NCBI RefSeq assembly: GCF_902497555.1
Contig: NZ_CABVGP010000001.1
Coordinates: 558,001-622,000, forward strand
Length of the DNA stretch: 64,000 nucleotides
Direction: 5' to 3'
Source: Amycolatopsis camponoti
GTDB lineage: Bacteria > Actinomycetota > Actinomycetes > Mycobacteriales > Pseudonocardiaceae
A program made the position numbers and the translations under genes. Every line of letters starts with the position of its first letter. Positions within the stretch are counted from its first letter, which is position 1. This document shows, in pieces, positions 44,700-51,806 of the stretch. The notes under the pieces are model-generated. The model was given only the letters and a program-made list of their open reading frames with translations. It was not told where the DNA came from and searched no databases.

Positions 44700-45931
44700 C
44701 CCTGTTCTCCTTCCGCCACCGCGCCGATCGCGCCATCGGCCACGCGCACGCGCAGCTGGGCACCGGCCTCGACTTCGGAGACGGAGCGGAGTACCTGGAG
44801 GTTGCCTTCGGCGTCGAGGAACTGCACGACCGCGTACCCGCGGGCCAGCGTCGCGGCCGGGCCGAGCGCGGTCAGCCGGGCCCGGGAGCTCGCCAGCTCG
44901 GCCTGGTCCTTGGCGAGCAGCGTCAGCATGGCGCGGCGCGCGCGTTCACGGTGGACGTCGACGTCGTCCTGGCGCCGCTGGACCGGGCCCAGCGGGTCGG
45001 CCAGCGACGGGCGGCTGCGCAGCTGGTTCAGCAGCCGCGTCTGGGTGTCGACCCAGCCGTGCAGCGCGCGCCGGCCGCGGTCGCGCATCTGCCGGACGCG
45101 CTCGGTCTCCTCGCGGAGGTCCGGGACGATGCGCTTGCCGGCGTCGGTCGGCGTCGAACACCGCAGGTCGGCGACGTAGTCCAGCAGCGGCGTGTCGGGC
45201 TCGTGCCCGATCGCGCTGACCACCGGCGTCCCGGCCGCGGACACCGCGCGGCACAACGCCTCGTCGGAGAACGGCAGCAGGTCCTCGACGCTGCCGCCGC
45301 CGCGGGCGATGACGATGACGTCGATCTCGGGGTCGGCGTCCAGGATGCGCAGCGCGCGCATGACCTGCGGGACGGCCTGCGAGCCCTGGACCGCGGTGTT
45401 GATGACCTTGAACCGGACGTGCGGCCACCGGGTCTGGGCGTTGACCAGGACGTCGCGTTCGGCCGCCGACGCGCGGCCGGTGATCAGCCCGACGCCCTGC
45501 GGCAGGAACGGGATCGGCCGCTTTCGTTGCGCCGAGAAGAGCCCTTCGGCGGTCAGCAGCTTCTTCAGGCGTTCGATCCGGGCGAGCAGCTCACCGATGC
45601 CGACGGCGCGGATCTGGTCGGCGCGCAGGCTGATCGTGCCGCGGCCGAAGAAGAACGACGGCTTCGCGTGCACCACCACGCTGGCGCCTTCGCGCAGCGG
45701 TGGTTCCATCTCGCGGATCAGCCAGTTGGGGCAGGTCACGGACATCGAGACGTCCGCCGACGGGTCGCGCAAGGTGAGGAACGCGGTCTGCGTGTTCGGC
45801 CGCGAGTTGACCTGCGTGACCTGGCCTTCGACCCAGACGCTGCCGAGCCGGTGGATCCAGTCGCCGATCTTGCGCGCGACCGTGCGGACCGGCCAGGGCT
45901 TTTCGGCGGTGCTCGTTTCGGTTTCGGTCAC
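44696..45931 (-). CDS. xseA: Exodeoxyribonuclease VII large subunit
   Basis: The protein has 411 residues. An N-terminal OB fold (WVEGQVTQVNSRPNTQTAFL) binds single-stranded DNA, and the catalytic region includes VIVIARGGGSVEDLLPFSDEAL and ISAIGHEPDTPLLDYVADLR; a coiled coil and a C-terminal strand follow. Its start overlaps the stop of the upstream lipid-droplet gene by 4 bases. Confidence 0.94.
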   Translation of the reverse strand: MTETETSTAEKPWPVRTVARKIGDWIHRLGSVWVEGQVTQVNSRPNTQTAFLTLRDPSADVSMSVTCPNWLIREMEPPLREGASVVVHAKPSFFFGRGTISLRADQIRAVGIGELLARIERLKKLLTAEGLFSAQRKRPIPFLPQGVGLITGRASAAERDVLVNAQTRWPHVRFKVINTAVQGSQAVPQVMRALRILDADPEIDVIVIARGGGSVEDLLPFSDEALCRAVSAAGTPVVSAIGHEPDTPLLDYVADLRCSTPTDAGKRIVPDLREETERVRQMRDRGRRALHGWVDTQTRLLNQLRSRPSLADPLGPVQRRQDDVDVHRERARRAMLTLLAKDQAELASSRARLTALGPAATLARGYAVVQFLDAEGNLQVLRSVSEVEAGAQLRVRVADGAIGAVAEGEQG

Positions 45932-46656
45932 TGGCCTTCCGCGTCGTTTTCTTCGCCGCTGTCCTTGGCCTGCTCGGTCTTGCGCGCGTTGGCGATCCGG
46001 CGGGACAGCATCCCGGTGAAGGACGAGCGGTCGGCGTGCGCGCGCTCGTACTCGAGGATCGTCTCGAGCTGGGGGATCGACAGCTGGCGCAGGCGGGCCC
46101 GCAGCTGCGGGAGCGTGAGCTGGTCGTAGCCGGTGAGCCCGGCCGGGCCGTCGTACCCGCCGGCGCTGGTCCGGGGGATGTCGCTCTTGGCCTTCTTGTC
46201 GATCTTGGGCGTGCCGGGCTGCGGCTTGTTCTCGGCTTCCGGTGCGTCGTTCTCGCCGTCGGCGTGGTCCTCGGCGAGCGCGCGCTCCTCCTCGGCCCAG
46301 GGGTCGCCCAGTTCCGCTTCGAGTTCGGCCGCTGACGGAATGTGACCGTTGATTTCCGAACGGGGCTCGGGCACGTCGGCGACCGGCGTGAGGTTCGGCC
46401 GCGGCGCGACGTCGAGGTCTTCGTCGAAGGTCGCCCAGCTCGGGGCGTCTTCGACGGGCCGCAGGCTGGACAGGGCGTTGTCGCCCTTGATCGCCAGCTC
46501 GGTGACGTGCTGCTGGACGCGCATGGAGGCCTGCAGCACCTGGCTGACGACGGTCACCGGAAGCCCGGCGAGCTGCCGGGGAAGCTCGCGAACCCGCTCG
46601 GCGGTGCTGACGGCGAGGCCCGCGGCGACCCGGAGGGGGAGCGGGAATGGCTTCAT
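45928..46656 (-). CDS. Rv1109c-like lipid-droplet-associated protein
   Basis: The protein has 242 residues. The N-terminal 60 residues are amphipathic (PLPLRVAAGLAVSTAERVRELP), the middle is acidic and disordered, and a C-terminal helix pair reads LTLPQLRARLRQLSIPQLETILEYE. The place next to xseA and divergent from ispH matches mycobacterial Rv1109c, whose relatives are annotated as lipid-droplet associated. Identity is by position and general pattern. Confidence 0.75.
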   Translation of the reverse strand: MKPFPLPLRVAAGLAVSTAERVRELPRQLAGLPVTVVSQVLQASMRVQQHVTELAIKGDNALSSLRPVEDAPSWATFDEDLDVAPRPNLTPVADVPEPRSEINGHIPSAAELEAELGDPWAEEERALAEDHADGENDAPEAENKPQPGTPKIDKKAKSDIPRTSAGGYDGPAGLTGYDQLTLPQLRARLRQLSIPQLETILEYERAHADRSSFTGMLSRRIANARKTEQAKDSGEENDAEGQ

Positions 46657-46807
46657 GCGTCCAGCCTGCCGCATATCCGCCATCCTGCCCAACCGAAAGA
46701 GTGGGTTCGGGCGCGTTGCGTGACCCCGGGCACAGCTCGGTAGAGGGACGAAGCTCACCCGAAAGGGACTTCGAGTTCGTCTCGGGACTGCCCGTACCCT
46801 GGGTGCC

Positions 46808-47803
46808 ATGAGTTCAGCGAGTCCCGGAATCGAGCCCGCGGGTACCCCGACGATCACCGGCACCGCTTCCGGCAAGAGGGTGCTGCTCGCCAAACCCCGT
46901 GGTTACTGCGCCGGCGTCGACCGCGCGGTGATCGCCGTCGAGAAGGCCCTCGAGGTCTACGGCGCCCCGGTGTACGTCCGCAAGGAGATCGTCCACAACA
47001 AGCACGTGGTCGAGACGCTGCGCGACCGCGGCGCGATCTTCGTCGACGAGACGTCCGAGGTGCCCGAGGGCGCGCTGGTGGTGTTTTCGGCCCACGGCGT
47101 GTCGCCGATGGTCCACGCGGAGGCGGCGGACCGGAACCTGCGCACGATCGACGCGACCTGCCCCCTGGTGACGAAGGTGCACAAGGAGGTCAACAGGTTC
47201 GCCAAGGACGACTACGACATCCTGCTGATCGGCCACGAGGGCCACGAAGAGGTCGAGGGTACGGCCGGCGAGGCGCCGGACAAGGTCCAGCTGGTCGACA
47301 AGGCGGAGGACGTCGACAAGGTCGAGGTCCGCGACCCGTCGAAGGTGATCTGGCTCTCCCAGACGACGCTGTCGGTCGACGAGACGATGGAGCGCGTCGA
47401 CCAGCTCCGCGAGCGTTTCCCGGGCTTGGCGGACCCGCCGAGCGACGACATCTGCTACGCGACGACGAACCGCCAGGTCGCGGTCAAGGCGATGGCCGCG
47501 GAGTGCGACCTGGTCCTGGTGGTCGGGTCGACGAACTCGTCCAACTCGAAGCGCCTGGTCGAGGTGGCCCTGAAGGCCGGGGCGCGCGCGTCGTACCTGG
47601 TCGACTTCGCGCACGAGGTCGACGAGGCGTGGCTGGCCGGGGTGACGACGGTCGGGGTCACCTCCGGGGCGTCGGTGCCGGACGAGCTGGTGATGGAGCT
47701 GCTGGCGTGGCTGGCCGAGCGCGGTTACGGCGACGTCGACGAGGTGACCACGGCGAACGAGAAGATCACCTTCGCGCCGCCGAAGGAGCTTCGGAAGGTC
47801 TGA
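46808..47803 (+). CDS. ispH: 4-hydroxy-3-methylbut-2-enyl diphosphate reductase
   Basis: The protein has 331 residues; it is the last enzyme of the MEP isoprenoid pathway and makes IPP and DMAPP. The three cysteines of the iron-sulfur cluster lie in [22 protein letters not shown] and [11 protein letters not shown], and the substrate residues [18 protein letters not shown] and [11 protein letters not shown] are intact. Divergent from the Rv1109c-like gene. Confidence 0.95.
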   Translation: MSSASPGIEPAGTPTITGTASGKRVLLAKPRGYCAGVDRAVIAVEKALEVYGAPVYVRKEIVHNKHVVETLRDRGAIFVDETSEVPEGALVVFSAHGVSPMVHAEAADRNLRTIDATCPLVTKVHKEVNRFAKDDYDILLIGHEGHEEVEGTAGEAPDKVQLVDKAEDVDKVEVRDPSKVIWLSQTTLSVDETMERVDQLRERFPGLADPPSDDICYATTNRQVAVKAMAAECDLVLVVGSTNSSNSKRLVEVALKAGARASYLVDFAHEVDEAWLAGVTTVGVTSGASVPDELVMELLAWLAERGYGDVDEVTTANEKITFAPPKELRKV

Positions 47804-48001
47804 GTTCGCAGGTCCGATTCGGCGGTGGGTCGCGGCTGCGGCTCGCCGCCGAACTGCGTTGCGGGCTCGATGAGCTTCGCCGTCGGCCGTTCCGCAGCTG
47901 CTCGCTGACTCACCGCCGCTCGCGCGCCCCGGTGCCGGTTGCGGGCGGCCGCAGCACGCGCGGTCTCTCCGGATCCACCGAGTCGCTGCACCCGCGTACG
48001 C

Positions 48002-48041
48002 GAAATGGCGGTCACCTTCCGCGGAAGGTGACCGCCATTTC
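48002..48041. terminator. 40-bp perfect palindrome between ispH and the DUF6542 gene
   Basis: Arms 48002-48020 and 48023-48041 with the central GC form an unbroken 40-base palindrome. As RNA it is a long hairpin ending in a small CGCG loop. It lies 9 bases from the DUF6542 stop and about 200 after ispH, so it terminates the former at least. Confidence 0.75.
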
Positions 48042-48049
48042 CGTCGTGA

Positions 48050-48958
48050 TCAGCGCTCTTCGTCGTCCCAGGGACGGTTTCGGCGCGGTGGGGTGCTCCG
48101 GCCGCCGGAAGGGCGGCGAGGCGGGGGCGTGTCGCGGCCGTCTTCCGACGGGGGGCGCGGACGTCGCCGGGGGGCGTCGCCGCGTCGGCGGGGATCGCTG
48201 TCCGCGGGGGGCGGTGTGCGGCGGCCCGCCGGCGGTGGCTTGCGTGCGCCGCGGTCGCGTTCGGCCGGGGCGCCGGTGCGCGGGGTCCGGCGCTCGCCCT
48301 CCGCGGGCGGGCGCGGGCGACGCGGCGGTTCGCCGTCCCGGGCGCGACGGGCGTCCGAGGGCAGCGGTGTCTGGCCGGTCCGGTTCGACCCCGGCGGCCG
48401 CGGACGGCCACCGGCCGACGTCGCCGCGGCGCGCGTCGACGGCTTCTCGTCGTCTTCGTCCGCTCGGCGGCGGTCGGCCGCTTTGCCCTTCTTGGGGGCG
48501 TCCGGGTCGCGTTCGCGGAAGATCCGGACGAACCCGATCAGCAGCGTGATCCCGGTCGTGATCGCCATGATCGGGAAGCCGTTGATCAGCGGGGTGCCGA
48601 TGCTCAGCACCTTCGACAGCATGTCGTCGCCCGCCGACCCCGAGGTCAGCAGGATCACGCCGGGCACGGTCACGGCCAGCACGAGCGGTGGCATCACCAT
48701 CGGCCCGAACAGCCCTCGGCGCCGCACCGCGCAGACCGCGATGACGGCCCCGGCGATGTAGCAGACCGTGAAGATCACCGGGATGCTGGACTGGCTCGGC
48801 TTGCCGATGAGGGCGCCCACGACCGCCAGGACGAGGCCGACCAGGACCGCCGCCCACCACGGCAGTCCGCGCCTCGAACCGACGACTGGACGCTCGTCCC
48901 ACGGTACGGGGACGTCGTCGGCATCTGGATCGCTCTGGCGATCGCGAATCGCGGTCAC
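48050..48958 (-). CDS. DUF6542 membrane protein
   Basis: The GTG at 48958 gives 302 residues. Four spans occupy residues 30-150 (LPWWAAVLVGLVLAVVGALIG, IPVIFTVCYIAGAVIAVCAV, MPPLVLAVTVPGVILLT, IMAITTGITLLIGFVRI), and the last 135 residues are a basic, Pro/Arg-rich disordered tail. The position between ispH and ychF matches mycobacterial Rv1111c. Function unknown. Confidence 0.8.
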   Translation of the reverse strand: MTAIRDRQSDPDADDVPVPWDERPVVGSRRGLPWWAAVLVGLVLAVVGALIGKPSQSSIPVIFTVCYIAGAVIAVCAVRRRGLFGPMVMPPLVLAVTVPGVILLTSGSAGDDMLSKVLSIGTPLINGFPIMAITTGITLLIGFVRIFRERDPDAPKKGKAADRRRADEDDEKPSTRAAATSAGGRPRPPGSNRTGQTPLPSDARRARDGEPPRRPRPPAEGERRTPRTGAPAERDRGARKPPPAGRRTPPPADSDPRRRGDAPRRRPRPPSEDGRDTPPPRRPSGGRSTPPRRNRPWDDEER

Positions 48959-49309
48959 AGCACAACACCGTATCTCGTGGTTGTGAAGATCTTGCCAGCA
49001 CCGCCGCCGACGTGGGTGTATCGCCACCCGGCGGCGTGACCCGAGTGGCCCGCCGGGTGCTGCTGTGGTGTGGTCCAGTCCTTTGCCGCCGTTGCCGGTT
49101 TGTCGCCTTTTCACCGAGGGGGCGCGAGGGTCGTCGCAGGTCGGAGGCTTGCGCGCGGTTCGCCCCGCCGGCCGGTCGAGGGCACGGACCAGGCGGACGC
49201 GCGACCGCTGCCCGCCGTCGAAAGCGAAACGAGTGACTGCGCCGACTCTTCTCGCCGGCCGGCGAGCGCTTCCCGCCGGCGAACGCGGGGACCCGAGCCC
49301 GAGGAACGG
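48959..49309. other. Gene-free region upstream of the DUF6542 gene
   Basis: About 350 bases between the DUF6542 start and the rmuC stop. It must contain the promoter of the DUF6542 gene; an imperfect CACAACAC/TGGTTGTG inverted repeat sits at about 48961-48986. I see no gene. Confidence 0.4.
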
Positions 49310-50230
49310 TCAGCTGGCTGCCAGTTCGTCCCCCTTCCGCACCTGCGGAACCGCCGACGGGCTGCCCGAAGCGTCCGTCAGCGGTGCCACGGTCGCCCGG
49401 AACGTCTCCAGCGCTTCCACCTCCCGCCGTCGCGCCGAGAGGAACCGCTGGAGGTGCGTGCTCGACAGGTTCAGCGCCTCCACCGCGCCGCCCGCCGCCC
49501 GGTGCGCGGCCGCCGCCCCGGCCCGCACCTGTTCGACGTCGGCCTCCAGCGTCCGGTCGCTCGCCGCGAACAGCGCCGCCGAGGCCAGCACCCCGAACCC
49601 GGTCGGCCCGCACAGGAACACCCGCCGGTCGATGAGCCAGCGCAGCAGCTCCGGGTCGGTGTCCAAAGCCGCGACCACGGCGGCGTCGGACGGCACGAAC
49701 ATGATCGTTCCGTAGATCGCGTCGGCCCAGCGCTGGTAGCCCTTGCCCGCCAGCTCGGCCGCCCGGGAGCGGACCTGACGGACGTGCGCGCGCAACGCGT
49801 CGATCCGCTCGGCCGGGTCGTCGGTCTCGACCGCCTCGGCCCAGATCGCCATGCTCGCCTTCGCGTCCACCGGCACCGTGCGGTCGCCGCCCACCCGCAG
49901 CACCATGTCCGGTTTCGCCGAGCCGCCGCCGCCCACGTCCGTCTGCAGGGTGAAGTGCAGATTCTCGCGCAGCCCGAGCGCCCGCGCGGTTTCGACCAGC
50001 ACCTGCTCGCCCAGTTCGCCACGTCCGCTGATCGAGGCGAACGCGACCTCGTAGCGGCGCAGCGCCAGCTGCTGCTGGTCCGACTTCGCCCGCTCGGCCG
50101 CCACCTGCCGGGCCGCCGCGTCCGCCCGGCGCATCCCGTCGTTGTAGAGCCGCCACAGCACCGCGACGGCGAACAGCAACAGGACCGCGAGCACGATCGC
50201 CGCGGTGGTCAGCACTGTCGCCACGTCCAT
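49310..50230 (-). CDS. rmuC: DNA recombination protein RmuC
   Basis: The protein has 306 residues. An N-terminal membrane anchor (VLTTAAIVLAVLLLFAVAVLW) and a coiled coil precede the RmuC nuclease-like core, where KPDMVLRVGG...TVPVDAKASM gives the PD-(D/E)XK residues D and E/D-x-K. The coiled-coil part is shorter than in E. coli RmuC, as is usual in actinobacteria. A start next to a rich GGAGGGAGGAG supports high translation. Role: limits aberrant recombination. Confidence 0.9.
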   Translation of the reverse strand: MDVATVLTTAAIVLAVLLLFAVAVLWRLYNDGMRRADAAARQVAAERAKSDQQQLALRRYEVAFASISGRGELGEQVLVETARALGLRENLHFTLQTDVGGGGSAKPDMVLRVGGDRTVPVDAKASMAIWAEAVETDDPAERIDALRAHVRQVRSRAAELAGKGYQRWADAIYGTIMFVPSDAAVVAALDTDPELLRWLIDRRVFLCGPTGFGVLASAALFAASDRTLEADVEQVRAGAAAAHRAAGGAVEALNLSSTHLQRFLSARRREVEALETFRATVAPLTDASGSPSAVPQVRKGDELAAS

Positions 50231-50351
50231 CTCCTCCCTCCGGGCCGCCCGGTCCGGACCGCGCAGACATCATGGCGGACGGCACCGACAAAAACCGCAG
50301 CCGAACCGTCGCTCTGGGTAGCTGACCTGCGAACAAATGAGATTTTCGCGG

Positions 50352-50487
50352 GGCGTGTCCGATCCGGGCGCTGTGCTCCGCCCCCCTCGCGGGGTTCCCC
50401 GGCGGCGAGCGCGATCCGCCGGATCGCGCCGGGGCGGGCCAGCGGCTCGATGATCGGCAGGCCGACGCCGACGAGCGGGAACGTCAT
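50352..50487 (-). pseudogene. N-terminal remnant of a luciferase-like oxidoreductase
   Basis: From an ATG at 50487 leftward the frame reads TFPLVGVGLPIIEPLARPGA then IRRIALAAGEP, which resembles the first 35 residues of F420/FMN luciferase-like oxidoreductases. After that the similarity to anything I know is lost. Together with the opposite-strand fragment it looks like a rearranged gene. Confidence 0.3.
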
Positions 50488-50578
50488 GGCGTGCTCCGTC
50501 AAGGACCTCGGCCGGGCGGCGGATCTCGGCGTCACCGCGGTGATCTGGGACCTCGCCTTCGAACTGGGCACCTGCTAG
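50486..50578 (+). pseudogene. C-terminal remnant of a luciferase-like oxidoreductase
   Basis: From the ATG at 50486 to a TAG at 50576-50578 the frame reads VKDLGRAADLGVTAVIWDLA near its end, a pattern found at the C-terminus of luciferase-like oxidoreductases. The start overlaps the start of the opposite remnant, so the two halves now point away from each other. Confidence 0.3.
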
Positions 50579-50654
50579 TGTTCGTACACACGTTCGAGTG
50601 AGGTAGCGGCGAGTCGCCGCGGTTTCGTCGGTGCCGGGTCGTACCTTGGCCCTC

Positions 50655-51806
50655 GTGAGATTCCTGCACACCTCCGACTGGCACGTCGGCCGCACGTTCC
50701 ACGGCGCCGATCTGCTCGCGGAACAGGAAGCGGTGCTCGGACACCTCGCCGACCTCGTGGCCGGCGAGGCGATCGACGCCGTCCTGGTGGCAGGCGACAT
50801 CTACGACCGCGCGGTGCCGTCAGCGGAGGCCGTCCGGGTGGCCACCGCGGCGGTCGCGCGGATCCGCGCCGCCGGTGCGCAACTGGTGGTCACGCCGGGA
50901 AACCACGACTCCGCGCCGCGGCTCGGCGCGTTCGCCGAGTTCGCGGCGGCGGGCGGGCTGCACCTGCGGACCACCGTCGGCGGGCTGGCCGAGCCGGTGG
51001 TCCTGGAGGACGGCCACGGCCCGGTCGCCGTCTACGGAATGCCTTACCTGGAGCCGGAACCGGCGCGTCACGCGCTGGGCGTGCCGGACGCGCGCGGCCA
51101 CACCGGCGTGCTCAGCGAGGCCATGCGGCGGATCCGCGCGGACCTCGAAACCCGGCCGGGGACGCGGTCGGTCGTGCTCGCGCACGCGTTCGTCACCGGT
51201 GGCGCGCCGACCGACTCCGAGCGCACGATCGCGGTCGGCGGCGTCGAGCAGGTGCCCGGCTCGGTCTTCGACGGCGTCGACTACGTGGCGCTCGGCCACC
51301 TCCACGGCCCGCAGGCGCTCGCCGAGCACCTGCGGTACTCCGGCAGTCCGCTGGCGTACTCGTTTTCCGAGGCGCGGCAACGCAAATCGGTCTGGCTGGT
51401 CGACCTGGACGCGAGCGGGCTCGGCGAGGTCCGCCGGCACGAACTGCCGGTGCCGAGGGCGCTGGCGACGCTCCGCGGTCCGCTCGAAGACCTGCTCGCG
51501 GACCCTGCGCACGACGAGTTCCTCGAGCACTTCCTGTCGGTCACGGTCACCGACCCGGTCCGCCCGGTGGACGCGATGCGGCGGCTGAAGCAGCGGTTCC
51601 CCCACGCCGTCCACCTGGAGTGGGAGCCCGAAGGCGGCTACAGCGGTGCCCCGCTGCGGTACTCCGACGCCGTGCGCGGCCGGTCGGACATCGAGATCTC
51701 GCGCAGCTTCCTCGACGACTGCCGTGGTGCCGCCCCGACCGAGAGCGAAGAGCAGCTCCTGTTCAAGGCCCTGGAAGCGGCCGACCGGGGGGCGCTCGCG
51801 AAATGA
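50655..51806 (+). CDS. sbcD: SbcCD exonuclease subunit D
   Basis: The GTG at 50655 gives 383 residues. The calcineurin-like nuclease motifs are present: DWHVGR, GDIYDR, TPGNHDS and the late GHLHGPQ. With SbcC it opens hairpins and processes DNA ends. Its stop overlaps the sbcC start (ATGA). Confidence 0.93.
   Translation: MRFLHTSDWHVGRTFHGADLLAEQEAVLGHLADLVAGEAIDAVLVAGDIYDRAVPSAEAVRVATAAVARIRAAGAQLVVTPGNHDSAPRLGAFAEFAAAGGLHLRTTVGGLAEPVVLEDGHGPVAVYGMPYLEPEPARHALGVPDARGHTGVLSEAMRRIRADLETRPGTRSVVLAHAFVTGGAPTDSERTIAVGGVEQVPGSVFDGVDYVALGHLHGPQALAEHLRYSGSPLAYSFSEARQRKSVWLVDLDASGLGEVRRHELPVPRALATLRGPLEDLLADPAHDEFLEHFLSVTVTDPVRPVDAMRRLKQRFPHAVHLEWEPEGGYSGAPLRYSDAVRGRSDIEISRSFLDDCRGAAPTESEEQLLFKALEAADRGALAK

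Noticed and set aside
42259..45219. Almost 1000-codon plus-strand open frame across the protease, glpX and xse genes
   Set aside because: The minus strand carries four recognisable genes over the same bases; the plus frame has no domain and no binding site.
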